Shown: piece after piece, positions 34,874 to 43,260 of the stretch
How positions within the stretch are numbered: position 1 is the stretch's first letter
How the letters are laid out: each line of letters opens with the position of its first letter
NCBI RefSeq assembly: GCF_019890675.1
Contig: NZ_JAIOAA010000001.1
Span: 372,001-436,000, forward strand
DNA: 64,000 nt
From: Micromonospora sp. PLK6-60
Lineage (GTDB): Bacteria > Actinomycetota > Actinomycetes > Mycobacteriales > Micromonosporaceae
Direction of reading: 5' to 3'
Notes under the pieces: model-generated
The model's database searches: none
What the model saw: only the letters and a program-made list of their open reading frames with translations
Told to the model about the DNA's origin: nothing
Made by a program: the position numbers and the translations under genes

Positions 34874-36027
34874 CGGCCGTCCTTCCCCGGGGCAGTTGGG
34901 GCCGCGACGGCACGAGCGGGTGGGAAGACCGCGGCGGTCAGGAACCGCGCGGCGGTCTGTTCCACGGTCAGCTCACCGCCGTCCCCCGCCACCCGTTGTC
35001 GCAGCGCCGCCAGTCCCCGCAGCTCGGGCTGCGCGCCGGCGGTGACGCCGTCGTTGACGATGGTGATGCCCGACTCGGCGAGCGTGATCTGCACCTGGGT
35101 CGCCTGCGCGTGCCGCAGGATGTTGGTGGTCGTCTCCCGCAACACCTGCCCGAGCAGTTCGCTGCTGCGGGCGTCCACCTCGGCCTCCCGGGTCACCCGG
35201 ACCCGGATGCCGGCGGCCTCGAACAGATTCTTCGCGTTCTCGATCTCCGCGGTGAGGTTGAGCCGCCGTTGGCCGTACGCGAGTTCCTTGGTCTGCGCGA
35301 TGGTGTCACTGACCAGGGCGTACGTCTCGCTCAGCTCCTTCTCCGCCCGTGCGGTGTCCCCGAGCAGCAGTCGCTGGGCCAGGGCGATCTTCAGTTTGAC
35401 CACGTGCAGGGTGTGACCCTGGATGTCGTGCAGGTCACTGGCGAACCGGGCGCGTTCCCGCACGACGGCCAGCTCCGCCTCGCGCTCGCGGGTCTGTTCG
35501 AGTTCCCGGATGAGGTCGTAGAACCGCTCGCCCACCACCGTCATGACCGTCACCAGCACGGTGAGTCCCGTCGGGACGAGGACGTAACGGACCAGCACCT
35601 CGCGGATGTCGTCCCGCTCGACCAGCAGCCGCGCTGCGCCGACCACGGCGACGTAGCTGAACAGCCCGGTTACCGCGAGCACCCGCCGCCGCCGCACCTC
35701 GCGCAGGGCGAGGGACCCCACGGCGCAGATCCCCCAGTACGCGTTGGGGCTGCCGGTCACCAGCACCCCCAGCGGCCACACCGCTGCCGCGACGAGCACG
35801 CACGGCAGCGCGAACCGGGCGAGGTCGTTGGCCGTCCACCGTTCGAACGCCACCACGCCCGCCACCACGCCGGGCGCCAGGACGATGACGTGCCACCAGG
35901 CGCGCGTGTCGATGTAGAGCAGGACCACTGCGGCGATCACGACCGGCGGCAGTGACGTCGCCAGGTTGAGTCGGCGCAGCCGTCCCTGCGTCGACTCGGT
36001 GAAGCGCGGCGGTGGTGCGGTCACCAC
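34870..36027 (-). CDS. DesK-type sensor histidine kinase
   Basis: The 385-aa kinase has a membrane half (about 20-165) with five to six hydrophobic helices, then a HisKA_3 dimerisation domain (SDLHDIQGHTLHVVKLKI, with the His of HDIQGH phosphorylated) and a HATPase domain (VLRETTTNILRHA, then LRGLAALRQRV). There is no large outside domain, so like DesK it may sense the membrane itself. The GTG start at 36027 is followed by a second in-frame GTG. It is divergent from an ABC exporter, a common arrangement for lipid- or antibiotic-stress response. Confidence 0.92.
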   Translation of the reverse strand: MVTAPPPRFTESTQGRLRRLNLATSLPPVVIAAVVLLYIDTRAWWHVIVLAPGVVAGVVAFERWTANDLARFALPCVLVAAAVWPLGVLVTGSPNAYWGICAVGSLALREVRRRRVLAVTGLFSYVAVVGAARLLVERDDIREVLVRYVLVPTGLTVLVTVMTVVGERFYDLIRELEQTREREAELAVVRERARFASDLHDIQGHTLHVVKLKIALAQRLLLGDTARAEKELSETYALVSDTIAQTKELAYGQRRLNLTAEIENAKNLFEAAGIRVRVTREAEVDARSSELLGQVLRETTTNILRHAQATQVQITLAESGITIVNDGVTAGAQPELRGLAALRQRVAGDGGELTVEQTAARFLTAAVFPPARAVAAPTAPGKDGR

Positions 36028-36058
36028 CCCAGTATCCGGCGGCCACCGGCGACGACCA

Positions 36059-36096
36059 GTGACACCACGTCACACGCGGTCGTGACACCACGCCAC
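36059..36096. promoter_or_regulatory. Tandem operator-like repeats between kinase and ABC exporter
   Basis: GTGACACCACGTCAC (36059-36073; perfect 5-bp arms) is repeated 23 bp later as GTGACACCACGCCAC (36082-36096, one mismatch in the arm). Two phased copies are typical for NarL/DesR-type regulators. They lie 36-73 bp upstream of the ABC ATPase start. Confidence 0.65.
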
Positions 36097-36131
36097 TGAC
36101 GCCTCGGGCGCGGCCGCGCTGTCATGGGTGC

Positions 36132-37013
36132 ATGTCCACCACACCCGTGATCGAAGTCGACCGGCTGAAGCTGACCTACGGCGACTTTCCCGCCGTCAGG
36201 GACCTCTCCTTCGAGGTGCGGCCCGGGGAGCTCTACGCGCTGCTGGGCACCAACGGGGCCGGCAAGACCTCGACCCTGGAGGTCGTCGAGGGACACCGCA
36301 GGCAGACCTCCGGCACCGTACGTGTCTTCGGACGCAGCCCCGGCGACCGGCGCGTGGTGCGTCCCCGGATGGGAGTCATGCTCCAGGAGAGCGGTTTCTC
36401 CCCCGACCTCACCGTCCGTGAGTCCGTTCGCCTGATCGGCCGGCTCACCCGGCGCAGCGACGACGTCGACCGGGTGCTCGACCTGGTCGGCCTCACCGAC
36501 CGGGCCGGCCGGAAGGTGGCCCAACTCTCCGGCGGGGAGAAGCGGCGGTTGGATTTCGCGACCGCCGTCTACGGCACCCCGGAGCTGATCGTCCTGGACG
36601 AGCCGACCACCGGCCTGGACATCCAGTCCCGCGACGCCGTCTGGACGACGGTGGACCGGCTGCGCGAGAACGGCGCGACGATCGTGCTCACCACCCACTA
36701 CCTGGAGGAAGCGCAGCAGCGCGCCGACCGGATCGGGCTGATGCACCAGGGCACCCTGCACCGCGAGGGCACCGTCTCCGAGCTGACCCGCAGCCTGCCG
36801 GCCGTCATCCAGTTCCGCCTCGCGGAACCGGTGCCGCTCCTGCCGCTGCCGGCCGCCGTCGGCGCCGACGGGACGGTCGTGATCGAAACCTTCGCCCTGC
36901 AGAAGGACCTGCACGACCTGCTCGGGTGGGCCCAGGACCAGGCGGTGGAGCTGCGCGACCTGCAGGCCGGGCCGACCCGGCTCGACGACGTCTTCCGCGC
37001 CATCACCCACTGA
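36132..37013 (+). CDS. ABC-2 type exporter ATPase (DrrA-like)
   Basis: The 293-aa nucleotide-binding subunit has Walker A LLGTNGAGKTS, Q-loop VMLQESGF, signature QLSGGEKRRLDFA, Walker B LIVLDEPTTGLD and H-loop LTTHYLEEA. The C-terminal ~70 residues are like the regulatory tail of DrrA/NatA proteins. With the permease 24 bp downstream it forms a dimeric exporter for lipids, drugs or Na+. The ATG at 36132 has no clear ribosome site, so the mRNA may have a very short leader. It is probably induced by the divergent DesKR-like pair. Confidence 0.92.
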   Translation: MSTTPVIEVDRLKLTYGDFPAVRDLSFEVRPGELYALLGTNGAGKTSTLEVVEGHRRQTSGTVRVFGRSPGDRRVVRPRMGVMLQESGFSPDLTVRESVRLIGRLTRRSDDVDRVLDLVGLTDRAGRKVAQLSGGEKRRLDFATAVYGTPELIVLDEPTTGLDIQSRDAVWTTVDRLRENGATIVLTTHYLEEAQQRADRIGLMHQGTLHREGTVSELTRSLPAVIQFRLAEPVPLLPLPAAVGADGTVVIETFALQKDLHDLLGWAQDQAVELRDLQAGPTRLDDVFRAITH

Positions 37014-37037
37014 ATCTCGTCCGCACAGGAGTGCCAC

Positions 37038-37757
37038 ATGTTGTCCATCGCGTCCAGCGAGCTGATCCAGATCCTCCGCAACCGGCTGGTGCTGGTCACC
37101 AGCCTCATCATCCCGTTCGCCGTCTCCGCCTTCTTCGTCCGCCAGCACGAGACCTTCGCCGACATCGGCAGCCTCGGCTACATCGCGGCGATCGTGCTGT
37201 TCACCGTGGCCGCTTTCGGGCTCTACGCCACGGCCGTCACCACGCTGGCCTCCCGACGCCAGAACCTCTTCCTGAAGCGGCTGCGCTCCACCGCCGCCGG
37301 TGACTCCACCATCCTGGCCGGCCTGCTGCTGCCGCCCACCGCGATCGCGGTGGTGCAGGTGGCGGCGATCCTGACCGCGCTGGCCATGGTCGCCGGCGGG
37401 CCGGCCAACGTCGCCCTGCTCGTGCTGGCCGTCCTCGCGACCCTGGCCATGATGATCGGCCTGGCCCTGGCCACCGCCGGGCTGACCAACTCCCCCGAAC
37501 ACGCCCAGGTGACCACCCTGCCCGTCACCCTCGGCGTGATCGCCGTGTCCAGCTGGGTGGGCATCTCCGGCACCGAGAACCTCGCCTGGCTCAAGCGGCT
37601 GCTGCCCGGCGGCGCGGCCACCGAACTGGCCAGGAACGCCTGGAACGGCGGCGTCGCCGTGGCCGACTCCCTGCTCCTGCTCGCGCCCACCCTGGGCTGG
37701 GTCGTCGTCGCCGTCGCCCTGGCCACCCGACTCTTCCGCTGGGAGCCCCGCCGATGA
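37038..37757 (+). CDS. ABC-2 type exporter permease
   Basis: The 239-aa membrane subunit has six predicted helices (first ~18-34 LVLVTSLIIPFAVSAFF, last ~213-232). The family arrangement of a short N-terminal amphipathic helix (IASSELIQILRNR) is present. It follows the ATPase by 24 bp with an AGGAG ribosome site. Its stop overlaps the start of the GPP34 gene (ATGA), so all three are in one transcript. Confidence 0.9.
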   Translation: MLSIASSELIQILRNRLVLVTSLIIPFAVSAFFVRQHETFADIGSLGYIAAIVLFTVAAFGLYATAVTTLASRRQNLFLKRLRSTAAGDSTILAGLLLPPTAIAVVQVAAILTALAMVAGGPANVALLVLAVLATLAMMIGLALATAGLTNSPEHAQVTTLPVTLGVIAVSSWVGISGTENLAWLKRLLPGGAATELARNAWNGGVAVADSLLLLAPTLGWVVVAVALATRLFRWEPRR

Positions 37758-38440
37758 CCACCGGACCCCGGACGCATTCGAAGCCGCCGACCCTGGCGGA
37801 AGATCTCCTGCTGCTGCTGTTCCAGCCCGGTTCCGGGACCGTCGCGAGTGAGAACACCCTCTTCTACGTCCTCGGCGGAGCCGTCCTCGCCGACCTCGCC
37901 CTCGGCGACCACCTGACCACGGCGGGCCGGGGCCGGGTCAGGAGTGTGCCGGACAGCCCACCGCCGGATCGCCTGCTGCGTCCGGCGTGGGACTACCTCG
38001 CGGAGAAGCCGCGAGGGGTGCAGACGGCACTCGCGGCCATCGGCCCCGCCCTGCGCCAGCCGGTGTTGCAGCGGCTCATCACCCGCGGCGACATCGACCA
38101 GGAGCCCCGCAAGGTGCTCGGCCTGTTCCGTTCGACCGCCCTGCGGGAGGGAAGGACCGAACGCCGGGCCCGTCTCCTCGCCGACGTGCGACAGGTGCTC
38201 GTGGAGGGCGCGCAGCCACCGGCTCGGGTCGCCGCGCTCGTGGCGCTGCTCTCGGCGAGCGGGACGCTCCCGCAGTTCCACCGCGAAATCCCCTGGACGT
38301 CACCGGTCATCACGCGGGCCAAGGAACTCGAGCGGGGCGACTGGGGCGCCGACGCCGCGGCGCAGGCGGTGACCCGCACCGTGACGGCCACGGTCGTCAA
38401 CAGCGCCATCGTGGCCAGCACCGTGCTGCCGCGAGGCTAG
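37754..38440 (+). CDS. GPP34 (GOLPH3/Vps74) family protein
   Basis: The 228-aa all-helical protein shows TLAEDLLLLLFQPGSG, LGGAVLADLAL and FRSTALREGRTERRARLLADVR, as in bacterial GPP34 proteins. In eukaryotes the fold binds phosphatidylinositol 4-phosphate and retains Golgi enzymes; in actinobacteria its role is unknown, with membrane-lipid binding likely. Co-translation with a DesKR-linked ABC exporter supports a membrane-stress role. The stop is 25 bp before MITE copy 2. Confidence 0.88.
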   Translation: MTTGPRTHSKPPTLAEDLLLLLFQPGSGTVASENTLFYVLGGAVLADLALGDHLTTAGRGRVRSVPDSPPPDRLLRPAWDYLAEKPRGVQTALAAIGPALRQPVLQRLITRGDIDQEPRKVLGLFRSTALREGRTERRARLLADVRQVLVEGAQPPARVAALVALLSASGTLPQFHREIPWTSPVITRAKELERGDWGADAAAQAVTRTVTATVVNSAIVASTVLPRG

Positions 38441-38467
38441 CGCGCCGACCGGCCGGACCCCGCCCTA

Positions 38468-38630
38468 GGCCCTGTCCTGTCGATCATGTCGGTGCGAGGC
38501 GCGGTCCAGGCGGCGGTCCGGCAAGGCGGCGGTTCGTCCGGATACCGGTGTTGTATCCGGACGAACCGACAACGCCGCCGGTCGCCGTCTGGGCCCGTCG
38601 CAGCCCGGCAATGATCGGCAGGACGGGGCC
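38468..38630. mobile_element. MITE-like element, copy 2 (163 bp)
   Basis: Same length and sequence as copy 1 (15889-16051), in the same orientation, except for two single-base changes, one of them in the right terminal repeat. It is flanked by TA on both sides (38466-38467 and 38631-38632), again inserted just after a gene end. The internal 15-bp hairpin is intact and could also serve as a transcription terminator after the GPP34 gene. Confidence 0.8.
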
Positions 38631-38684
38631 TAAGCCCACCCGCCGGCGACGCGGGCGACTCGAACGACGAGAGGTGAGACAAGC

Positions 38685-39617
38685 ATGTTGGCATGGACGG
38701 TCGAACCCGACGCACCCGGCCGACTAACGCTGCGTGACGTCGCGGACCCGGAGCCCCTGCCGCACGAGACGCTGGTACGGGTCGACGCCTTCGCGCCCAA
38801 CCCCGGCGACGTCGCCGCGCTCGACACTGTCCCACCGGGCACGATCCCCGGCTGGGACGGCAGCGGCATCGTGCTCCGCGCCGCCGCCGACGGACACGGG
38901 CCCGGCGAGGGCGAGCGCGTGCTCTTCCTCGGTTCCGGCGGCGGCTGGGCCCAGGTACGCGCCGTGCCGCACACCACGATCGCGACCGCCGACGATTCTC
39001 CGGAGCGGCTGGCCACCCTTCCGGTGCCGGCGACCAGCGCCTTGCGCGCCATCCGGCGTTTCGGGTCGATCCTCGGCAGGCGGATCCTCGTCGTGGGTGC
39101 GGGCAGCGCCGTGGGCGCCGTGGCCGTGCAGCTCGCGGCCCGGTCCGGCGCACGGGTCGTCGCGGTGGCCCGGGATCCGGCCCAGCATCGCGCGATCCGC
39201 GCGGTGGGAGCGCACGAGACACACACCAGCGTCGCCGCCGCCGGCGCCCGCGTGCACGGCGTACTCGACGTGGTCGGCGGGCAACCCCTCGTCGACGCCT
39301 ACCAGCTGCTCGAAGCGGGTGGCACGGTGATCTCACTCGGTCACGCGGCAGGGGTTGGGGAGCACTTCCCGTACGGGGCGTTCATCGGGGACGCCACCAT
39401 GGCGAACCGCTCCATCACCAGCTTCTTCCTCGGTACTGAGCCGGACCTTGCGGCCGAGCTGGGCTTCCTCGCGGCGGAAGCACGGGCGGGGCGTCTCGAC
39501 GTCGGCGACGTCGACCCGAGGTCGTGGACGGAGCTTCCCGAGTGGATCGCCAGCGGCACGCCCCGACGCTCGGGGCGGGTCGTGTTCCGGGTGGACCACG
39601 CGAGGAGGACCGCGTGA
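38685..39617 (+). CDS. MDR-family zinc-independent quinone/alkenal reductase
   Basis: The 310-aa medium-chain dehydrogenase shows a GroES-like N-terminal half (LVRVDAFAPNPGDVAALD, then IPGWDGSGIV) and a nucleotide-binding fold with RILVVGAGSAVGAVAVQLAAR. The zinc-binding Cys/His of alcohol dehydrogenases is absent, so it is a quinone oxidoreductase type using NADPH. Substrate unknown. It starts 54 bp after the MITE; the promoter may therefore lie within or next to the element. Confidence 0.87.
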   Translation: MLAWTVEPDAPGRLTLRDVADPEPLPHETLVRVDAFAPNPGDVAALDTVPPGTIPGWDGSGIVLRAAADGHGPGEGERVLFLGSGGGWAQVRAVPHTTIATADDSPERLATLPVPATSALRAIRRFGSILGRRILVVGAGSAVGAVAVQLAARSGARVVAVARDPAQHRAIRAVGAHETHTSVAAAGARVHGVLDVVGGQPLVDAYQLLEAGGTVISLGHAAGVGEHFPYGAFIGDATMANRSITSFFLGTEPDLAAELGFLAAEARAGRLDVGDVDPRSWTELPEWIASGTPRRSGRVVFRVDHARRTA

Positions 39618-39672
39618 CCGTCCCCCGTACCGCACCCGAAGCCGACGTCGCGCCCGTCCGGCGACCTGCGGC

Positions 39673-40617
39673 TCAGCCAGACCGCAGGTGGTGGCGCCAC
39701 CGGAACGGGTCGTCCTCCAGCGCGGAACGGTCCCACCGCCCGAGGTCCGCGGCGGCTTCGTAGCTGGTGCGGAGGAATTCGGCGACCGCCCGGTCCGGGT
39801 CCGGTGCCGCGCGGGCGACCTCGTACGGCAGCAGGAACTGCTGGAACTCGGTGCTGAAGTAGGCGCCCTCGGGACCGACCCGCTGGTCGGCGAACCCGTC
39901 GGGTGCCGGGTAGGCGTAGGAGTAGAAGGCGCCTTCCTCACCCCCGCCGGGCCAGAACCCGCAGCTGGACAGCTCCCGGGAGTAGCCCTCGACCATGACC
40001 CAGTCCCCGCAGTTGGGCATCCCGCCGGGGTGCGGCGGGGCCGACCGGCCGGAGAAGCGGGTGCAGGCGAGATCCATCCCGCCCCAGAAGAAGTGCACCG
40101 GACTGACCTTGCCCACGAAGTGCGACCGGAACTTCCCGATCACCCGGTTCGCCTGCAACAACTGCCGCCAGAACAGGGTGGCCGCCTCGCCGTCGTAGGA
40201 GGCGTGCTGGTGGTCCTCGGCGAACGGGATCGCCGGGTCGACCTCGTTGGGGCGCGGCCGGATCGGCGCCTCGATCCCCAACTGGTCGAGCATGGCCATC
40301 AGTTGGGCGTAGAACTCGGCGACCGCCATCGGCCGCAGCGGAAGGCTCCGCGTGCCGCCGTCGCTGCTGCGCACGTCGAGCCGGTGGTCGAGGAAGTCGA
40401 ACTCGATCTCGAAGGCCCCCGTCCGGTACGGGATGGTCGACGTCGTCAACCCGCGCGGGCTGACGTACAGGGTCACCTGCCACCAGTGGTTGAGCAGCGG
40501 AGCGTGGGCCATCCGGATCTTTCCCACGATCTGGGTCCACATGTGCAGGGTCTCGCGGGTCGCGGTCCAGTCCGCGACCCGCAGGCTCGGCCAGCTCACC
40601 GTTGCCGGGCTTGTCAT
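39673..40617 (-). CDS. DUF5996 family protein
   Basis: The 314-aa protein has the family signature at the start (WPSLRVADWTATRETLHMWTQIVGKIR) read as two blocks, then HWWQVTLYVSPRGLTTS, VHFFWGGMDLACTRFSGR and FYSYAYPAPDGF. It is cytosolic, rich in aromatic residues, and of unknown function though common in actinobacteria and proteobacteria. ATG 40617 fits the family start; an in-frame ATG 12 bases upstream sits too close to the GGAAGG ribosome site. It lies convergent with the quinone reductase gene. Confidence 0.85.
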   Translation of the reverse strand: MTSPATVSWPSLRVADWTATRETLHMWTQIVGKIRMAHAPLLNHWWQVTLYVSPRGLTTSTIPYRTGAFEIEFDFLDHRLDVRSSDGGTRSLPLRPMAVAEFYAQLMAMLDQLGIEAPIRPRPNEVDPAIPFAEDHQHASYDGEAATLFWRQLLQANRVIGKFRSHFVGKVSPVHFFWGGMDLACTRFSGRSAPPHPGGMPNCGDWVMVEGYSRELSSCGFWPGGGEEGAFYSYAYPAPDGFADQRVGPEGAYFSTEFQQFLLPYEVARAAPDPDRAVAEFLRTSYEAAADLGRWDRSALEDDPFRWRHHLRSG

Positions 40618-40723
40618 CCGTACGCACATCCTTCCTGGTCTGTCTGACGTCGGGGCGTCGTTGCGGCCCGGCCGCACCCGGCGAGCGCTGGTGCTCCGCC
40701 GCCGGTGTGCGTTCGCGACGTGA

Positions 40724-41449
40724 TCAGCGGTACTCCGGGTTGGCGTTGCCGGGACGGGTGCCGGCGTCCCACGCCGTGCGCTGGTTGCCGTAGGCCGGGA
40801 ACCCACCGGCGCGGCGGATCATCGACGCGAGGTGGAGCAGGTTGTAGGTCATGAACGCGGTGTTGCGGTTGGTGAAGTCGTTGTCCGGGCCGCCGGAACC
40901 CTCGTCGAGGTAGGACGGCCCGGGGCCGATCTCGCCGAGCCAGCCCGCGTCGGCCTGGGGCGGGACGGTGAAGCCGATGTGCTGCAGGCTGTAGAGAATG
41001 TTCATCGCGCAGTGCTTCAGACCGTCCTCGTTGCCGGTGAGCAGGCAGCCACCGACCCGGCCGTAGTAAGCGTACTGGCCGTGCTCGTTGAGTACGCCGG
41101 AGTAGCCGTAGAGCCGCTCGATCACCCGGCGGGTCACCGAGCTGTTGTCGCCGAGCCAGATCGGTCCGGCGATGACCAGGATGTCGGCGGCCAGCACCCG
41201 GGTCAGCAGCGCGGGCCATTCGTCGGTGTCCCACCCGTGCTCGGTCATGTCCGGTCGGACGCCGGTGGCGATGTCGTGGTCGACGGCGCGAATCTGGTCC
41301 ACGCTGACCCCGTTCGCCTCCATGATCGCCGCACTGCGGTCGACCACGCCCTGGGTGTGGCTCCGGCCCGGGGAGCGGTTGAGGGTGCAGTTGATGTACA
41401 TCGCGCGCAGCCCGGTGAAGTCGGGCTTGTCGGTCACCGACGCGGTCAT
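40724..41449 (-). CDS. Flavodoxin-like NAD(P)H-dependent FMN reductase
   Basis: The 241-aa flavodoxin-fold protein has an N-terminal phosphate loop region (CTLNRSPGRSHTQGV), DILVIAGPIWLGDNSSVTRR and YGRVGGCLLTGNEDGLKH around the flavin. Such enzymes reduce quinones, azo compounds or supply reduced FMN. ATG 41449 follows AGGAAGG. Upstream lies the broken SDR gene and then the divergent TetR gene with a strong palindrome, so this gene is a likely target of that repressor. Confidence 0.83.
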   Translation of the reverse strand: MTASVTDKPDFTGLRAMYINCTLNRSPGRSHTQGVVDRSAAIMEANGVSVDQIRAVDHDIATGVRPDMTEHGWDTDEWPALLTRVLAADILVIAGPIWLGDNSSVTRRVIERLYGYSGVLNEHGQYAYYGRVGGCLLTGNEDGLKHCAMNILYSLQHIGFTVPPQADAGWLGEIGPGPSYLDEGSGGPDNDFTNRNTAFMTYNLLHLASMIRRAGGFPAYGNQRTAWDAGTRPGNANPEYR

Positions 41450-41506
41450 GCGGGTCCTTCCTGGTGGTCGGGGGTGCTGGCGGCCCGCCGGTCGGCGCGG
41501 AGGTCG

Positions 41507-41656
41507 TCACGCTCGACGTCGGTCCAGACGAAGGAGCCTGCTACCTCCCGCGCATCCGGTGGGCCCACGTGACGAGGCCAGGGCAAAGGCCGTCGCCCGG
41601 CCGATGCCGGTGGTGGACCCGGTAACCAGGGCAGCCTTGCCGGTCAACTCGCTCAT
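41507..41656 (-). pseudogene. Truncated short-chain dehydrogenase (N-terminal remnant)
   Basis: It begins as a normal SDR: MSELTGKAALVTGSTTGIGR includes the TGxxxGIG cofactor loop. After ~30 residues it shifts into unrelated sequence and stops at 49 aa; the Y-x-x-x-K active site is absent. An internal deletion probably joined the start to a distant part. It occupies most of the 305-bp space between the FMN reductase and TetR genes and sits right beside the TetR operator. The intact gene was presumably the repressor's original target. Confidence 0.75.
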
Positions 41657-41678
41657 AACGGGATCTCTCCTCCGCAGA

Positions 41679-41704
41679 TTCTGTACCGATCGGTCGGTAC
41701 AGAA
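41679..41704. promoter_or_regulatory. TetR-type operator
   Basis: TTCTGTACCGA-TCGG-TCGGTACAGAA is a perfect inverted repeat with 11-bp arms, between the divergent SDR remnant and TetR gene. A second half-site (GATCGGTACAGAAC, 41725-41738) lies ~17 bp before the TetR start. This is the expected autoregulatory site. Confidence 0.85.
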
Positions 41705-41754
41705 GACCGTAGCACTTCCGATTCGATCGGTACAGAACTGGTAGGCTCGATCAC

Positions 41755-42363
41755 ATGGACACGCACCGGAGCGCGCAGGTCGGCCGGCCTCGGGGCTTCG
41801 ACGCCGACGAGGCTCTCGAGAACGCGATGCGGGTGTTCTGGGAGCACGGCTATGAGGGCGCGAGCCTCGCCGACCTGACCGAGGCGATGGGGATCAACCG
41901 CACGAGCATGTACGCGGCCTTCGGCAACAAGGAGGAGCTGTTCCGGAAGGCCCTGGCCCGCTACAGCAACGGCCCCGCGTCGTACGGCGTCGAGGCACTG
42001 GCCGAGCCGACCGCCCGGCGGGTGGCCACGGCGTTCCTGCACGGCGCGGTGCGGAGCAGCACCCTGCCGGGCTACCCGGCAGGGTGCCTCAGCCTGCGGG
42101 CCTCCCTGCTGGGGGGTGCGGACGGGCGGGCGGTCCGCGACCTCCTGGCCACCTGGGGCACCGACATCAGCACCCAGCTGACGGATCGCTTCCGGCGGGC
42201 GGTCGAGGAGGGCGACCTGCCTCCGGAGACCGACCCGGCGCTCTTGGCGAAGTACGTCATCACGCTCGGCAACGGCGTCGCGGTGCAGGCCGCCGGCGGC
42301 GCCGAGCGCGACACCCTCCAGCTGGTCGTCGACGCCGCCCTGCGGAACTGGCCGCCGCTCTAG
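41755..42363 (+). CDS. TetR-family transcriptional repressor
   Basis: The 202-aa protein has an N-terminal HTH (about 18-60; [20 protein letters not shown], then [19 protein letters not shown]) and a C-terminal ligand domain like the TetR_C_16/AcrR group. It is close to repressors that control SDR or oxidoreductase genes. A perfect 26-bp palindrome and a half-site lie 17-76 bp upstream. No ribosome site is visible, so translation may be leaderless. The 286-bp stretch after the stop holds nothing recognisable. Confidence 0.9.
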   Translation: MDTHRSAQVGRPRGFDADEALENAMRVFWEHGYEGASLADLTEAMGINRTSMYAAFGNKEELFRKALARYSNGPASYGVEALAEPTARRVATAFLHGAVRSSTLPGYPAGCLSLRASLLGGADGRAVRDLLATWGTDISTQLTDRFRRAVEEGDLPPETDPALLAKYVITLGNGVAVQAAGGAERDTLQLVVDAALRNWPPL

Positions 42364-42649
42364 CCGGCCACCGCGTACTGGCTTCCGGGAACATCACCAC
42401 CGCGCTCCGCGACGCGCACGGTGTTCCTGGCCCCACGTACCCGCTTCCTCAGGGTTGGAGCGGGCGCAGCATAAATGGGAGAAAGCACTGGGAGTCCGCT
42501 GCGGCGTGGGGTCCGGCGGCCAGGACGACGCCGTGGTGGGCGGCGATCAGCAGCCGGAAGTCGGCTACCTCACCTGTCCCGCGTACGCCCACCCACGCCC
42601 GACCGCGACGGCGTCCGTCTGACGTGCAGCCGCGACGAGGCAGCGCCCA

Positions 42650-43168
42650 CTACGGGCCGGTCACCTCCCCGGCCAGGTCGACCGGCCGCACCTTGAGCTT
42701 GGTGGCGATGCGCATCAGCGCGCGTCGGTCGGCGGGGGTGAGCGGGTCGAGCACGTACCGCCGCACCGAGCGCACATGCGCCGGCGCGGCGGCGACCACG
42801 ACGTCGTAGCCGGCGTCGGTGAGGGCGGCGATCGTGTAGCGGCGGTCCCCCGGGTCGGGGAATCGTTCGACCCAGCCGCGCTGCTCGAACCGCTTGACGA
42901 CGTTGGAGAGGCGGGACAGCGAGCCGTTGGCCAGGTAGGCGAGTTCACTCATCCGCAGCCGCCGGTCGGGCGCCTCCGACATGTGGCTGAGGGTCAGGTA
43001 GTCGAAGAGGGACAGGCCGGCCACCTGCTGCAGGGGCGACTCCAATCGGCCGGGCAGCAGCAGGACCAGCGAGGCCAGACCGGTCCAGGCGTCCTTCTCC
43101 TCCGCCGACAGCCAGAGCGTCTCGTCGGTGCCGTCCCCGTCCGGGCCCGGGGTCGCGGTGGTTGCCAT
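42650..43168 (-). CDS. MarR-family regulator
   Basis: The 172-aa winged-helix protein has FDYLTLSHMSEAPDRRLRMS, recognition helix region SLSRLSNVVKRFEQRGWVER and wing DPGDRRYTIAALTDAG. The ATG at 43168 gives a short polar lead (GPDGDG) typical of actinobacterial MarR proteins. It is read divergently from the RidA gene; two perfect TGAAGT-type boxes fill the space between. It probably represses both itself and ridA in response to an aromatic or oxidative signal. Confidence 0.88.
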   Translation of the reverse strand: MATTATPGPDGDGTDETLWLSAEEKDAWTGLASLVLLLPGRLESPLQQVAGLSLFDYLTLSHMSEAPDRRLRMSELAYLANGSLSRLSNVVKRFEQRGWVERFPDPGDRRYTIAALTDAGYDVVVAAAPAHVRSVRRYVLDPLTPADRRALMRIATKLKVRPVDLAGEVTGP

Positions 43169-43190
43169 GCCGACACCATACCCAGCCGCA

Positions 43191-43245
43191 CTGACTTCAT
43201 GGTTGAAGTTCTCCGTGCTACCTTTCACTTCAAGCATGAAGTCAG
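43191..43245. promoter_or_regulatory. Two MarR operator boxes between marR and ridA
   Basis: ACTTCA-TGGT-TGAAGT (43194-43209) and ACTTCA-AGCA-TGAAGT (43227-43242) are both perfect 6-bp-arm repeats. Together the outer 19-bp arms (43191-43209 with 43227-43245) pair with one mismatch. They cover the only 92 bp between the divergent start codons. Confidence 0.85.
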
Positions 43246-43260
43246 AGACGGGAGCGAACC

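Noticed and set aside
42364..42649. Minus-strand protein-like stretch after the TetR gene
   Set aside because: Short and without start codon or family; too weak to call a gene remnant.
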